From assembly GCA_964544765.1 (NCBI GenBank), contig CAZJDM010000034.1:1-32830 (forward strand): a DNA stretch of 32,830 bases, read 5' to 3'. Under the pieces are notes generated by a model, which was not told the DNA's origin, did no database searches, and saw only the letters and a program-made list of their open reading frames with translations. Shown piece after piece: positions 1-9,065 of this stretch; the first letter of the stretch is position 1, and each line of letters begins with the position of its first letter. The stretch comes from CAZJDM01 sp964544765. Its GTDB lineage: Bacteria > Bdellovibrionota_B > Oligoflexia > CAYFLR01. A program made the position numbers and the translations under genes.

Positions 1-212
1 ACAACCGTCAACCAGATTATACGTTAAAAAGGCAATAAGTATGTTGACACTACAACTAAGGGATGCCATTCCTCATTGTGATTTCTTTCAAAATAAGATT
101 TATTAGGATGTACCTGGTCATAGAAACGAGAATATGATAACATTTTAATTATATTAATATTTTGTATTATAAGATAAGTAATATAAAAATCAAATATGAG
201 GATTTTATTTTG

Positions 213-1448
213 ATGAAAATTAATAATATAAATAATCTCAAACTATTTATCATCTTTTTATTCGTGGTATTTAACTTTAAACAATTATATGCGGAACCTG
301 TTGTTGGACGAATGATAAAGATAAGAGGAAAGAAAGCCGTAGCTAGATTTCCTAAAAAGGTCAAAATTCTAAAAAAAGAAGTGTTAAAAATATATTATCG
401 AGGACCGAATGATACTCCTGGGCAACTAATTGGAACCATGTTTGTAAAAAAAGTGAGAAAGAAAAGGTCCTATAATATTGTATATGGTGCTTTAAGAAAA
501 ATAGGAAGAATTCCAAAGGCAGATTTTAAAAATGCCCTTGTAATAAAAGGTACACTGGCTTCAACAAAATCTGGACTTAGTAGGTATGGGAGATCTGTTC
601 CGGCTAGAATGCTGATTAGTGGTGTATTTAATTATATTTCAACTGAGGAGTTCGTTGGAAACATTGAACCGCAGGAAATAGCTCTCAATTTGAAAAACAC
701 TGCTGATGAGCTTACAACTGAAAGTGTTAGCCCTACTAAAACCTCATTCATCAATTTGGGTATTTCATCTGCATTTTACCCTTTAGGATTTATAGAAAAC
801 CTATGGTACTATAATTTGTTTGGAGTAGGCTTTACCTTTTTAACCAAGGTTAGTGGAGGAAAAGGAACTCCACCATCTGGAACAGAAACTTCTACTGCCA
901 TGTCAGCAGATGATACAATTGCATTAGAAGAACAAAATAAATTTACCTTTCAACATATTTCAGTTGATTTAAGATTGCGCTACGCTAAATATGTTAACCC
1001 TACTTTTTATTTTTCGACTATTATTAAATTTTATCCTTATGATCAAATGAAGATCACAAGATTAAATCATCCCACTCTTACAAACCAATTTCCGTATGAT
1101 AGTAACATTCAAGGTTATAAATTGGTAGGAGTAAAATATAACTACATGCAACTAGGATTTGAACAGAGATTTATTTTTTCAGATCTCTTTGTAGTTGGTG
1201 GGCATTTTGAATATCCAGTTAGTCAAACGATTTACTTTTCAAATCCAGATGGTGCTACAGCTGATACAGGTACGGAGGGGAACTTGGTAGCTAAGGGCTT
1301 TTCAGCCGGCGGTTATATTGGCGTAAAAATAAAATTGTTTGAAATTCGTTTCCATTATGATTATTCTTCTAGAGGTTTTGATGACGGTATGGATGATGTT
1401 TCTATCAACAATCATTGTTTTGGTGGTCAGGCAGGAATAACTTATTAA
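213..1448 (+). CDS. Exported outer-membrane beta-barrel-like protein, unknown function
   Basis: The protein (411 aa) has a signal peptide: MKINN, a hydrophobic stretch (LFIIFLFVVF) and a likely cleavage after LYA before EPVVG. Residues about 30-120 are basic and beta-rich (GRMIKIRGKKAV and similar), possibly a small SH3-like domain; this is inference. From about residue 175 alternating aromatic/polar strands resemble a beta barrel, and the chain ends GGQAGITY, an aromatic C-terminus typical of the outer-membrane beta signal. The ATG at 213 is preferred over an in-frame TTG at 162 because GAGG lies 11 bases upstream and the signal peptide then starts normally. The NFACT gene follows after 23 bases, so the two may be cotranscribed. 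I do not recognise the family; porin-like or assembly roles are both possible. Confidence 0.7.
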   Translation: MKINNINNLKLFIIFLFVVFNFKQLYAEPVVGRMIKIRGKKAVARFPKKVKILKKEVLKIYYRGPNDTPGQLIGTMFVKKVRKKRSYNIVYGALRKIGRIPKADFKNALVIKGTLASTKSGLSRYGRSVPARMLISGVFNYISTEEFVGNIEPQEIALNLKNTADELTTESVSPTKTSFINLGISSAFYPLGFIENLWYYNLFGVGFTFLTKVSGGKGTPPSGTETSTAMSADDTIALEEQNKFTFQHISVDLRLRYAKYVNPTFYFSTIIKFYPYDQMKITRLNHPTLTNQFPYDSNIQGYKLVGVKYNYMQLGFEQRFIFSDLFVVGGHFEYPVSQTIYFSNPDGATADTGTEGNLVAKGFSAGGYIGVKIKLFEIRFHYDYSSRGFDDGMDDVSINNHCFGGQAGITY

Positions 1449-1471
1449 GACATTCCGCAAATATAGGTTTC

Positions 1472-2986
1472 ATGGATAAAATCCACTCATTAAATTGCCA
1501 AGAATTTACTATTCTTTTGAGTGAAATTAGTTCGTATCTTAAGGGAACAATACAACAAATTTCTCCTTTAGGTAAATACGGTGTCTATTTTCAAATCAGA
1601 ATTCCTCAAAAAACAGTCCTTCTTTGTTTTAATTTCACCACTGAATTTCCATGTTTTTTTATTCAAGATTCTAAACCAACTGACTCTGTTGGCCCCTCTA
1701 GCGTCAAGCATGAGGAACCTACTCAAAGTAAATTATCCTTTCATTTGGTCTTGCGAAAATATTTAAAGGGAGCAAGTATTTTTCAGATTGAGTTAACAGA
1801 AGGCGAAAGAATCATTCGTTTGGATCTAAAAAAAGGAGATCTTGCTTATTCTATATTCGGCGAAATGTTTGGAAGAAGGCCAAAATTTATTCTAACCACA
1901 TTAGAAACAAATGAAATTTTATTTGTTTTTCCTTATGATAGAAAATTGTCAACGGCGAAACTTTATCAAATCAAATCATCAAAACTTTCCTCATCTGATT
2001 TGGATAATATTAAGCTTAGAGACATTCCTTTTCAAGGAAAACTTGCTTTTAATCAATATGTTAAAGAAACATATCAGCAAATAATTCATCTTAATAGGTT
2101 AAGAAAAGTTACTCAAGTTATTAAAAAGCAACTTGATAAACAAAAAAGAACTTTAAAGAAGGTATCAAATGAGTATCAGGCATCTATGAATCATCTGATT
2201 ATAAAAAGAGAAGCTGATTTATTAAATGTTTCGCGTCATCTAATTAAAAAGGGTGCTTCATGGGTTGAAGTTCCAGATGTATTTAGTGATGGACAAATTG
2301 TAAAAGTAGAACTGAAACCCAATTTAAAACCCGAAGAAAATATACAATTAAAGTATAAACAAAGTTCAAAATTAAAACGTGTCAATAAGGTAGGAAAGGA
2401 ACGAATAGATAAACTTGATCGGATCATTAGCACAATTAGTTTATTTTTAAATGATTTATCCAATCTTATGAAAGGATACGATTATAGCAAAATAAGCGAG
2501 TTGTTGTTTAATGCTCCCTTAGAGATCAGGAAATCGGTTTTGGAAGTATTTCATCAAGAGGAATATAACAAAATTGCTAGAAAATCTTTAAAAGCAACAA
2601 AAACCCCTTATCATATATATCGTTCAGAAAAAGATTATATCTGGGTAGCAAAAAGTGCTAAAGGTGCTGAAGAAATGATGCGGTTAGCGAAAGGCAATGA
2701 CTTATGGTTTCATGTAGTAGAAGGAAAAGGAGCTCATGTAATAGTACCTAAACCTGATAAAAAGAAGGATATTAATCAGCAAACCATCATTAATGCCTGC
2801 TTTTTAGCTATACACTATAGCGATCAGAAGAATAATACTAAAGTAGAGGTACATAGAGGAACAAGATCTGACTTGATAAAGAAAAAGGGTTTGCCTACTG
2901 GAAAATTTATTATAAGAAAAAGTAAGATTCAGGCAATAACTAATGTCCTAAGTGAAATTTTGGCTATTTTAAAAAATAAAGTATAA
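1472..2986 (+). CDS. NFACT family protein (RqcH/Rqc2/FbpA-like ribosome quality control factor)
   Basis: This 504-aa protein has the NFACT plan: an NFACT-N domain (about 1-190), a long charged coiled-coil middle (about 200-370) and a C-terminal NFACT-R domain (about 380-490) with DLWFHV at 410 and KVEVHRGTRSDL. Family members bind 60S/50S subunits carrying stalled peptidyl-tRNA and, in bacteria, direct C-terminal alanine tailing. The Asp-Arg pair that RqcH needs for tailing aligns by eye with Glu112-Arg113 (EGERIIRL), a conservative change. The ATG at 1472 is chosen over an in-frame TTG at 1415 because it avoids a 34-base overlap with the preceding gene and has AGG six bases upstream. It follows the beta-barrel gene at 23 bases. 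The family call is firm; retained tailing activity is not established. Confidence 0.88.
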   Translation: MDKIHSLNCQEFTILLSEISSYLKGTIQQISPLGKYGVYFQIRIPQKTVLLCFNFTTEFPCFFIQDSKPTDSVGPSSVKHEEPTQSKLSFHLVLRKYLKGASIFQIELTEGERIIRLDLKKGDLAYSIFGEMFGRRPKFILTTLETNEILFVFPYDRKLSTAKLYQIKSSKLSSSDLDNIKLRDIPFQGKLAFNQYVKETYQQIIHLNRLRKVTQVIKKQLDKQKRTLKKVSNEYQASMNHLIIKREADLLNVSRHLIKKGASWVEVPDVFSDGQIVKVELKPNLKPEENIQLKYKQSSKLKRVNKVGKERIDKLDRIISTISLFLNDLSNLMKGYDYSKISELLFNAPLEIRKSVLEVFHQEEYNKIARKSLKATKTPYHIYRSEKDYIWVAKSAKGAEEMMRLAKGNDLWFHVVEGKGAHVIVPKPDKKKDINQQTIINACFLAIHYSDQKNNTKVEVHRGTRSDLIKKKGLPTGKFIIRKSKIQAITNVLSEILAILKNKV

Positions 2987-3053
2987 TAGTATTAATAACA
3001 TGCAATTTAAGTTACTAATTTATATATTGGTAAAGCTAAATTATGAAAAGAGC

Positions 3054-3082
3054 TTGGACAAAAAAAAGAATTGTGTTATATG
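3054..3082 (+). promoter_or_regulatory. Possible sigma70-type promoter for the M23 peptidase gene
   Basis: TTGGAC (3054-3059) and TATATG (3077-3082) are separated by 17 bases in the 214-base gap before the peptidase gene. Both hexamers deviate from consensus and the region is AT-rich, so chance matches are likely. No other clear signal is seen in this gap. Confidence 0.25.
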
Positions 3083-3200
3083 GCAATAGATAATATTTCT
3101 TTTATTTTTACAAAATGTTACAATGAGGGAGAGAGAAAAGTTAATTATTTGTTAAACAAAGCCGACTAATAAAATTATATTGAAAGACGGAGGTTTCAAC

Positions 3201-4157
3201 TTGCTATCGAATCGATTTACTATAATGCTCATCCCTGAAAAGGGAGTCTCTACAAGATCATATTCTATAAGTAAAATCAGTGTTGTTATATCCTTAGCTG
3301 CCACCTTTGGCTTTTTGTCTATGTTTGGATTTTTACTTCATAACTACATTATTCATTACGGGCTTTCTTCAACTAACACTTCTCTTACTCATGAAAACGC
3401 TAGTATGAAAAATGAGATGGCATCATTATTGTCTCGTTTAAAGGATGTTCAAAGGAGTTTAGATAAGGTAAATCAATTTTATACTAAATTAAAAGTTTGG
3501 AGTAATGTAGAGGACTTATCTGGAAATTCTACCAACAATAAATCTCGTAAAGGTATCGGGCCAATATCTGATGAAGAATATGCTTTTAGTAATCAAACTC
3601 AATTGTCTGGAGAGGAAGAAATTGTTCCAAGAGCTATCAATGAAAGCAGTTTAATTTTTAAGGATGTTTTTAGTAAAATTGATTTACTTGATCGTGTTAG
3701 TGCATCCCAACTTATAAATATGCAAACCTTAATGAAATCTCTTACCGAGAGGATGGATGTCTTATCTTCAAGACCTAATATTTCTCCTGCTAAAGGATGG
3801 ATTACATCATTATTTGGTATGAGAATGAGTCCTTTTACAGGAAGGAAGACCTTTCATGCAGGATTAGATGTAGCTGCCGCAATTGGAACACCTATAATAG
3901 CTCCAGCTGAGGGAATAGTAGTTTTTACTGGTAGGAAAGGCAGTTATGGTAATTCAGTAATAATTGATCATGATAATGGAATTGTAACATTATACGCTCA
4001 TATTCATGAAATGTTTGTAAGGGTAGGGCAAAAGGTCAAAAGAGGCGACAGGATCGCATCTATTGGTAATACAGGCAGAAGTACCGGGCCTCATTTACAT
4101 TATGAGGTAATCGAAAATGGTAGATCTATAAACCCAATCTCATTCATTCTAGATTGA
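3201..4157 (+). CDS. Membrane-anchored M23 family metallopeptidase (LytM-type)
   Basis: This 318-aa protein probably cuts peptide cross-links in peptidoglycan, or activates other hydrolases, on the periplasmic side of the inner membrane. A short N-terminus (FTIMLIPEKG, seen in many M23 proteins of this type) precedes one membrane segment (about 25-46). A coiled-coil stretch (about 60-100) follows, then a C-terminal peptidase domain (about 195-318). Zinc and catalytic residues are present: H219 and D223 (FHAGLD), H267 (YAHIH) and H298/H300 (PHLHYE), so the enzyme looks active. I start it at TTG 3201 because GGAGG lies seven bases upstream. An earlier TTG at 3180 would put that ribosome site inside the gene. 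A 246-base gap separates it from secA. Confidence 0.85.
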   Translation: MLSNRFTIMLIPEKGVSTRSYSISKISVVISLAATFGFLSMFGFLLHNYIIHYGLSSTNTSLTHENASMKNEMASLLSRLKDVQRSLDKVNQFYTKLKVWSNVEDLSGNSTNNKSRKGIGPISDEEYAFSNQTQLSGEEEIVPRAINESSLIFKDVFSKIDLLDRVSASQLINMQTLMKSLTERMDVLSSRPNISPAKGWITSLFGMRMSPFTGRKTFHAGLDVAAAIGTPIIAPAEGIVVFTGRKGSYGNSVIIDHDNGIVTLYAHIHEMFVRVGQKVKRGDRIASIGNTGRSTGPHLHYEVIENGRSINPISFILD

Positions 4158-4201
4158 TGATCTTCTATTAGTTTTTCACATTGCCAACATCATACTAAAA
4201 T

Positions 4202-4243
4202 GCTAGTTATAATAAGGGTGTTTTTATCGACAACCTAACTAGC
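4202..4243 (+). terminator. Candidate hairpin after the M23 gene
   Basis: GCTAGTTA (4202-4209) and TAACTAGC (4236-4243) form a perfect 8-bp inverted repeat around a 26-base loop, with a further imperfect pairing (GGGTG/CAACC) inside. The sequence TCATTTT follows. The long loop and weak T-tract make this only a possible terminator. Confidence 0.3.
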
Positions 4244-4336
4244 TCATTTTATTCCCTATTTAAGGATTCATTTGGTTAATGAAGGAATACTTATATAATG
4301 GTGATAAATATTGCTAGTTTGTTATAAAACGATTAG

Positions 4337-4366
4337 TTGAAAGTTATTATATGTTGGTTTTTATAC
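4337..4366 (+). promoter_or_regulatory. Possible secA promoter
   Basis: TTGAAA (4337-4342) is followed after 18 bases by TTATAC (4361-4366), about 38 bases before the secA start. The -35 is good (5/6), the -10 is weak, and the surroundings are AT-rich. Confidence 0.3.
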
Positions 4367-4403
4367 GGAATCTATGTAGGTCCAAAGGTTAGGAAGAATT
4401 GGT

Positions 4404-6971
4404 ATGTTTAAAGCCATAACACACAAAATATTTGGGACTCGAAATGAAAGGTATATTAAGACAAAAAAGCCTATCATTCAGAGAATCAATGATCTTGAAA
4501 GTCAATATTCAAAATTTTCAGATGAAGAGCTAAGAAATCAAACGGGTGTTTTTAAAGAAAAAATCGAAAAAGGGATGCCTTTAGATGATATATTATCCGA
4601 ATCCTTTGCAGTAGTTCGTGAGGTGTCCACAAGGCAATTAGGAGAGCGTCATTATGATGTTCAATTACTAGGTGGGATGGTTTTACATGAGGGAAAAATA
4701 GCTGAAATGAGAACGGGAGAGGGGAAAACTCTTACCTCAACATTACCTGTATATTTAAATGCCTTACTTGGAAAAGGTGTTCATGTTGTGACAGTGAATG
4801 AATACTTGGCTCAACGTGATGCTGAATGGATGGGAAAGATATATCGATCTCTTGGACTAGATGTTGGTGTTATTTTGAATAATATGTCTGATAAACAAAG
4901 GAAGAATTCTTATAAGGCAGATATTACATACGGAATTAACAGTGAATTTGGCTTTGACTATTTACGAGATAACATGAAGCTTAGCTTGGAAGATTTTGTT
5001 CAAAGGGATCATTACTTTTGTATCGTGGATGAAGTGGATAGTGTCTTGATTGATGAGGCGAGAACCCCGTTAATCATTTCTGGTCCAACTAATCAGAGTA
5101 TTGGTGATTACGCGGCTGCAAATACGGCTGTTCAGGGTTTGCAGAAGGATCTTGATTATACTGTAGATGAAAAAGCTCATTCGGTGGCTCTAACTGATGA
5201 CGGAGTTACTAAGGTAGAGAATAAACTAAATATTACGAATCTCTTTGATTCTAGTAATATAAATTGGGTTCACCATATTAATCAGGGATTGAAGGCTAAT
5301 ATCCTTTTTCGTAAAGATGTAGATTATGTAATAAAAGATGGTGAGATTGTTATTGTTGATGAATTTACTGGACGTTTAATGCCGGGGCGTAGTTGGAGTG
5401 ATGGACTTCATCAAGCGATAGAAGCTAAGGAAGGGGTTCGCATCAAACAGGAAAACCAAACGCTTGCAACTATAACTTATCAAAATTATTTCAGAATGTA
5501 CGATAAATTAGCAGGGATGACCGGTACCGCTGATACTGAAGCAATGGAGTTTCGCAAAATTTATAACCTGGAAGTTCTTTGTATACCAACCAATAAAACT
5601 ATGGTTCGAAAGGACCATCAGGATATTATTTATAGAACAGCTAGAGAAAAATTCAACGCTTTAGCTGATGAGATAGAGTCACTAAATCGGGAGAAAAAAC
5701 CTATATTAGTTGGGACAGGAAGTATTGAAACCTCGGAATTAGTTAGTAAATTACTTAGTAAACGAAGAGTGAGGCACGAGGTACTAAACGCAAAAAATCA
5801 TGCCAGGGAAGCTGATATAATTCTAAATGCAGGACAAAAAGGTAATGTAACCATTGCCACTAATATGGCTGGACGAGGAACGGATATTAAATTAGGACAA
5901 GGGGTGGTTGACTTAGGTGGACTAAATATTCTTGGAACAGAGCGCCATGAAAGTAGGCGGATAGATAACCAGTTGAGAGGACGAGCAGGAAGGCAAGGAG
6001 ATCCTGGGTCTTCTAGGTTTTATTTATCCTTAGAAGATGATTTGATGCGAATTTTTGCTGCTGATCGTATATCAGGCATAATGGCTCGCTTAGGTATGGA
6101 AGAAGGTGAGGCTATAGAACATCGCATGGTAACCAGGGCGATTGAAAATGCTCAAAAAAGGGTTGAAGGGCATCATTTTGATATTAGAAAGCATTTATTA
6201 GAGTACGATGATGTTATGAATCAACAACGAAAAGTGATTTATAAACGTCGACGCTCAATTCTTAATGGTGAAATAATTAAACCAATTGTTTTAGAATTCA
6301 TTCAGTTTTTTGCTGATGACCTAGTTGTCGCTCATACACCTGATCAAAGTAGAAAGGAAACAGCCTTTGATTGGGATATTGATGCCGTAATAAAAAATGC
6401 AAAATCTGAATTAAATCTAAACTTAAGAAAGGATGAGTTCCCGGAACACCTAAACCCAGAAAGTATTAAAGATCATATTACTAATAAATGCCTTGAAGCG
6501 TATAATGAGAAGGAAAAACAAGTAGGGGAGGAAGCCTTTAGTCAGGTAGAAAGATGGGTAATGTTAGAAACAGTTGATGGTTTATGGAAGGACCATTTAT
6601 ATACAATGGATCAACTAAAAGAAGGTATCGGATTACAGGGATATGCTCAAAGGGACCCATTAATTGAATATAAAAAAAATTCATTTGATATGTTTAGCGA
6701 TCTAATTGATAGAATTGAAGAAAGAGCAAGCAAGATGCTTGTTTGCATGGAACCTCCTAGAGTAGCTGATGAATCTGATAGAGAGATCCCTTCTATAGAA
6801 GAAGGCTTTATACCTCCTAGAAGGAAAAAACAAGAAGAAGAATTGGTGTATAGTGATGGAGCTTCGCAAGGAGCTGATAAACCTCAACAGCCCATAAAAA
6901 AGAAAAAAATAGGAAGAAATGAGCCCTGCCCTTGTGGTAGTGGAAAAAAATATAAAAAATGTTGTGGTTAA
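4404..6971 (+). CDS. secA: Preprotein translocase ATPase SecA
   Basis: SecA drives Sec-dependent export by pushing unfolded precursors through SecYEG, using ATP, at the inner membrane. The protein is 855 aa, slightly shorter than E. coli SecA (901). Walker A is MRTGEGKT (102-109). The DEAD-type Walker B is DEVDSVLIDEARTP, and the second motor domain shows GTDIKLG and NQLRGRAGRQGDPG. The preprotein cross-linking and helical scaffold regions follow in normal order. The tail ends in the zinc-binding SecB/ribosome-contact motif with C842, C844, C853 and C854. The ATG has AGGAAG upstream (from 4391). It appears monocistronic, followed by a 303-base gap before rpsB. All expected motifs are present. 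Confidence 0.98.
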   Translation: MFKAITHKIFGTRNERYIKTKKPIIQRINDLESQYSKFSDEELRNQTGVFKEKIEKGMPLDDILSESFAVVREVSTRQLGERHYDVQLLGGMVLHEGKIAEMRTGEGKTLTSTLPVYLNALLGKGVHVVTVNEYLAQRDAEWMGKIYRSLGLDVGVILNNMSDKQRKNSYKADITYGINSEFGFDYLRDNMKLSLEDFVQRDHYFCIVDEVDSVLIDEARTPLIISGPTNQSIGDYAAANTAVQGLQKDLDYTVDEKAHSVALTDDGVTKVENKLNITNLFDSSNINWVHHINQGLKANILFRKDVDYVIKDGEIVIVDEFTGRLMPGRSWSDGLHQAIEAKEGVRIKQENQTLATITYQNYFRMYDKLAGMTGTADTEAMEFRKIYNLEVLCIPTNKTMVRKDHQDIIYRTAREKFNALADEIESLNREKKPILVGTGSIETSELVSKLLSKRRVRHEVLNAKNHAREADIILNAGQKGNVTIATNMAGRGTDIKLGQGVVDLGGLNILGTERHESRRIDNQLRGRAGRQGDPGSSRFYLSLEDDLMRIFAADRISGIMARLGMEEGEAIEHRMVTRAIENAQKRVEGHHFDIRKHLLEYDDVMNQQRKVIYKRRRSILNGEIIKPIVLEFIQFFADDLVVAHTPDQSRKETAFDWDIDAVIKNAKSELNLNLRKDEFPEHLNPESIKDHITNKCLEAYNEKEKQVGEEAFSQVERWVMLETVDGLWKDHLYTMDQLKEGIGLQGYAQRDPLIEYKKNSFDMFSDLIDRIEERASKMLVCMEPPRVADESDREIPSIEEGFIPPRRKKQEEELVYSDGASQGADKPQQPIKKKKIGRNEPCPCGSGKKYKKCCG

Positions 6972-7032
6972 TATGGTTGATTTTAACTATCTTTTTATGC
7001 TAGTTAGAAGTGCTGACTTATTGACGCACACT

Positions 7033-7061
7033 TTGTTGTTAAGGTGTATGCCCGCGATAAT
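7033..7061 (+). promoter_or_regulatory. Candidate promoter of the rpsB-tsf-pyrH-frr operon
   Basis: TTGTTG (7033-7038), a 17-base spacer and GATAAT (7056-7061, 5/6 to consensus) lie in the secA-rpsB gap. Transcription would start near 7068, ten bases before the palindrome, making that element the 5' leader of the operon. TTGACG at 7021-7026 is an alternative -35, but its 17-spaced partner GTGTAT is poor. Confidence 0.4.
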
Positions 7062-7077
7062 AAGCATATTAAAGTAA

Positions 7078-7217
7078 TTAGATTCTGTCTAAAAAGTGCA
7101 AGATCAAGGCAGTGAGAAAAAAATGACCGGGGCGTGTAGCCGAGGCATAACATGTTGGTTAGACGAGGAATTTTTTTTGATACTAACCAGATATTGCGTT
7201 TTTTAGGCGGAATCTAG
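7078..7217 (+). repeat. 140-nt imperfect palindrome before rpsB; candidate structured leader RNA or palindromic repeat
   Basis: The arms 7079-7104 and 7191-7216 are inverted copies of each other, matching at 21 of 26 positions. Four of the five differences become G-U pairs if the plus strand is transcribed (on the other strand they would be A-C clashes), so 25 of 26 positions can pair in plus-strand RNA. C7105-G7190 and U7078-G7217 extend the stem. A second perfect 7-bp stem, TGGTTAG (7156-7162) with CTAACCA (7183-7189), stacks next to it. Runs of seven A (7117-7123) and eight T (7171-7178) could pair in an alternative fold. No protein is encoded here. It accounts for about half of the 303-base secA-rpsB gap; the remainder shows only the promoter candidate and the rpsB ribosome site. 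A dispersed MITE/REP-like element is the main alternative. Confidence 0.7.
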
Positions 7218-7274
7218 AGGGTATATTGGCAAGGTGGACGTTTTAACCTTAACCATTTGATTTAAGGAGAGAAA

Positions 7275-8096
7275 ATGACGGTACAAATCTCAATGAAACA
7301 ACTTTTAGAAACCGGAGCACATTTCGGTCACCAAACTTCCAGGTGGAATCCCAAAATGAAGCCATATATTTTTGGTGAGAGAAATGGAATTCATATTATT
7401 AATTTACAAAAAACAGTTGGTTTATTAAAAGATTGCCTTGAGTTTATTGAACAAAAAGTTCGTTCAGGGGCTGATGTGATGTTTGTTGGTACCAAAAAAC
7501 AAGCTCAAAGTATCATAGCTGAAGAGGCAAAAAGGTGTGGGATGTACTATGTAAATTATAGGTGGTTAGGTGGTACGATCACTAATTTTGATACGATAAA
7601 GAATACCATTGAAAAACTTAAACGAATTGAAACAATGAAAGAAGATGGAACCTATGATTCATTACCCAAAAAAGAGACAGTACGGTTAGAAAGAATTAGA
7701 GTTAAATTAGAAAATAATCTAGGTGGTATTAAGGAAATGGAAGAAGTTCCTCAAATTATGGTAGTTTTTGATCCTCAAAAAGAACATATTGCTGCTAAGG
7801 AAGCTAAAAAGAAAGGGTTAATTTTAGTTGGTATAGCAGACACCAACTGTTCTCCTGATGATTTAGATTTTGTTATCCCAGGAAATGATGATTCAATTAA
7901 ATCAATTTCATATTTTGCCAATACAATTGCGGAAGCGTGTATTCAGGGGAGGCAAGGACGAAAGCAAAAAGATTTACAAAAGGCTAAAGAAGAGGGAACT
8001 GATATCCAATACGATTCGTCGGGTTCTGTAACAGTTGAAAAATTACAAGAAGATGTAGCCAGTGTAAGAACTGAAGAAGGCGGAATATCAGAATAG
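7275..8096 (+). CDS. rpsB: 30S ribosomal protein S2
   Basis: S2 sits on the solvent side of the 30S head-body junction and is needed for S1 binding. The 273-aa protein begins with a typical S2 N-terminus (MKQLLETGAHFGHQTSRWNPKM) and shows FVGTKKQA, YVNYRWLGGTITNF, VFDPQKE and GIADTNCSPD. An acidic, low-complexity tail of about 35 residues makes it longer than the 241-aa E. coli protein. AAGGAG lies just upstream of the ATG. It leads the rpsB-tsf-pyrH-frr cluster, a common bacterial gene order, and may be controlled by the structured element upstream. Confidence 0.98.
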   Translation: MTVQISMKQLLETGAHFGHQTSRWNPKMKPYIFGERNGIHIINLQKTVGLLKDCLEFIEQKVRSGADVMFVGTKKQAQSIIAEEAKRCGMYYVNYRWLGGTITNFDTIKNTIEKLKRIETMKEDGTYDSLPKKETVRLERIRVKLENNLGGIKEMEEVPQIMVVFDPQKEHIAAKEAKKKGLILVGIADTNCSPDDLDFVIPGNDDSIKSISYFANTIAEACIQGRQGRKQKDLQKAKEEGTDIQYDSSGSVTVEKLQEDVASVRTEEGGISE

Positions 8097-8132
8097 CTAA
8101 ATAATATTTTATAGATATTGGGGGATAGAGAT

Positions 8133-9065
8133 ATGCAAATAAGTGCAGGGCAAGTTAAAAGCTTGCGAGAATCTACTGGAGCAGGAATGATGGAGTGTAA
8201 AAAAGCTCTTGTAGAGACAAATGGAGATTTTGATAAAGCTGTTCTCTTTCTTAGAGAAAGAGGTTTAGCTGCCGCTAAGAAAAAGGCTGGACGTGTTGCT
8301 AGTGAGGGAGTTGTTGGGATCACATTAGGAGAGAATTTTGATAAGGCTGTTATTCTAGAGTTAAACTGTGAAACAGATTTTGTAGCAAATAACGAACAAT
8401 TTCAAGTATTAACCAATGATTTTTTAACTCAAATAGCTAATAATGATTATCAAGATGTAGAAGCTTTTCTTTCTACACCATCTTTGAATGATAATTCTAA
8501 AACAAATAAGAATGTTTTAGATAATGCTATTGCTTCTATTGGAGAAAATTTATCTTTAAGGCGTTTTACAAAAGTTGGTTGTTCAGAAAAAGGTTATGTA
8601 AATAGCTATACACACGGTAATGGAAGGATAGGCGTGATTGTTGAGTTTGAAACCAAAGATGAAGATTTAAAGCAATCAAAGGAGTTTTATAGTTTTTCTA
8701 AAGATATCTGTATGCATATTGCTGCTGCTAAACCTTTATATAAAACATCTGATGAAGTACCCGCTGAAATAATAGAACAAGAAAAAGCCATTTATAAGAA
8801 GCAATTAGCTAATCAAGGGAAGCCCGAAAATATTTTGGACAAAATTGTAGAAGGTAAGTTGCAAAAATATTATAAAGATGTATGTTTATTAGATCAGCCT
8901 TTTGTTAAAGAAGATAAAAAATCAATTAATGATGTTTTAAAAGAGGCGAAGAATCAATTTCAAACAACTGTAGAAATAAAAAGATTTGTTCGCTATGAAC
9001 TTGGAGAAGGGATTGAGAAGAAACAGCAAAGTTTGGCTGATGAGGTTGCTTCTCTTACAAAATAA
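8133..9065 (+). CDS. tsf: Translation elongation factor Ts
   Basis: EF-Ts exchanges GDP for GTP on EF-Tu. The 310-aa protein has the N-terminal UBA-like domain (VKSLRESTGAGMMECKKAL), the TDFVANN motif that contacts EF-Tu, and two core domains. It is somewhat longer than E. coli EF-Ts (283). The ATG at 8133 with GGGGGA eight bases upstream is preferred over an in-frame TTG at 8118. It lies 36 bases after rpsB, and its stop shares one base with the pyrH start (TAATG), implying translational coupling. Confidence 0.97.
   Translation: MQISAGQVKSLRESTGAGMMECKKALVETNGDFDKAVLFLRERGLAAAKKKAGRVASEGVVGITLGENFDKAVILELNCETDFVANNEQFQVLTNDFLTQIANNDYQDVEAFLSTPSLNDNSKTNKNVLDNAIASIGENLSLRRFTKVGCSEKGYVNSYTHGNGRIGVIVEFETKDEDLKQSKEFYSFSKDICMHIAAAKPLYKTSDEVPAEIIEQEKAIYKKQLANQGKPENILDKIVEGKLQKYYKDVCLLDQPFVKEDKKSINDVLKEAKNQFQTTVEIKRFVRYELGEGIEKKQQSLADEVASLTK

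Noticed and set aside
43..48. Perfect TTGACA upstream of the first gene
   Set aside because: No acceptable -10 hexamer lies 16-18 bases downstream.
2..106. Open frame from the window edge, possibly the tail of an upstream gene
   Set aside because: A second frame (3-38) is equally able to be a gene tail, and neither shows recognisable sequence, so no CDS is called. The 212 bases before the first gene otherwise hold nothing clear.
3043..3093. Sixteen-codon ATG frame before the M23 gene
   Set aside because: No ribosome site and no protein-like composition.
7079..7216. Integron attC site, because GTTAGAC (7159-7165 region) matches a core-site consensus
   Set aside because: The outer arm ends are not attC core sites, and no integrase or gene cassette is nearby.
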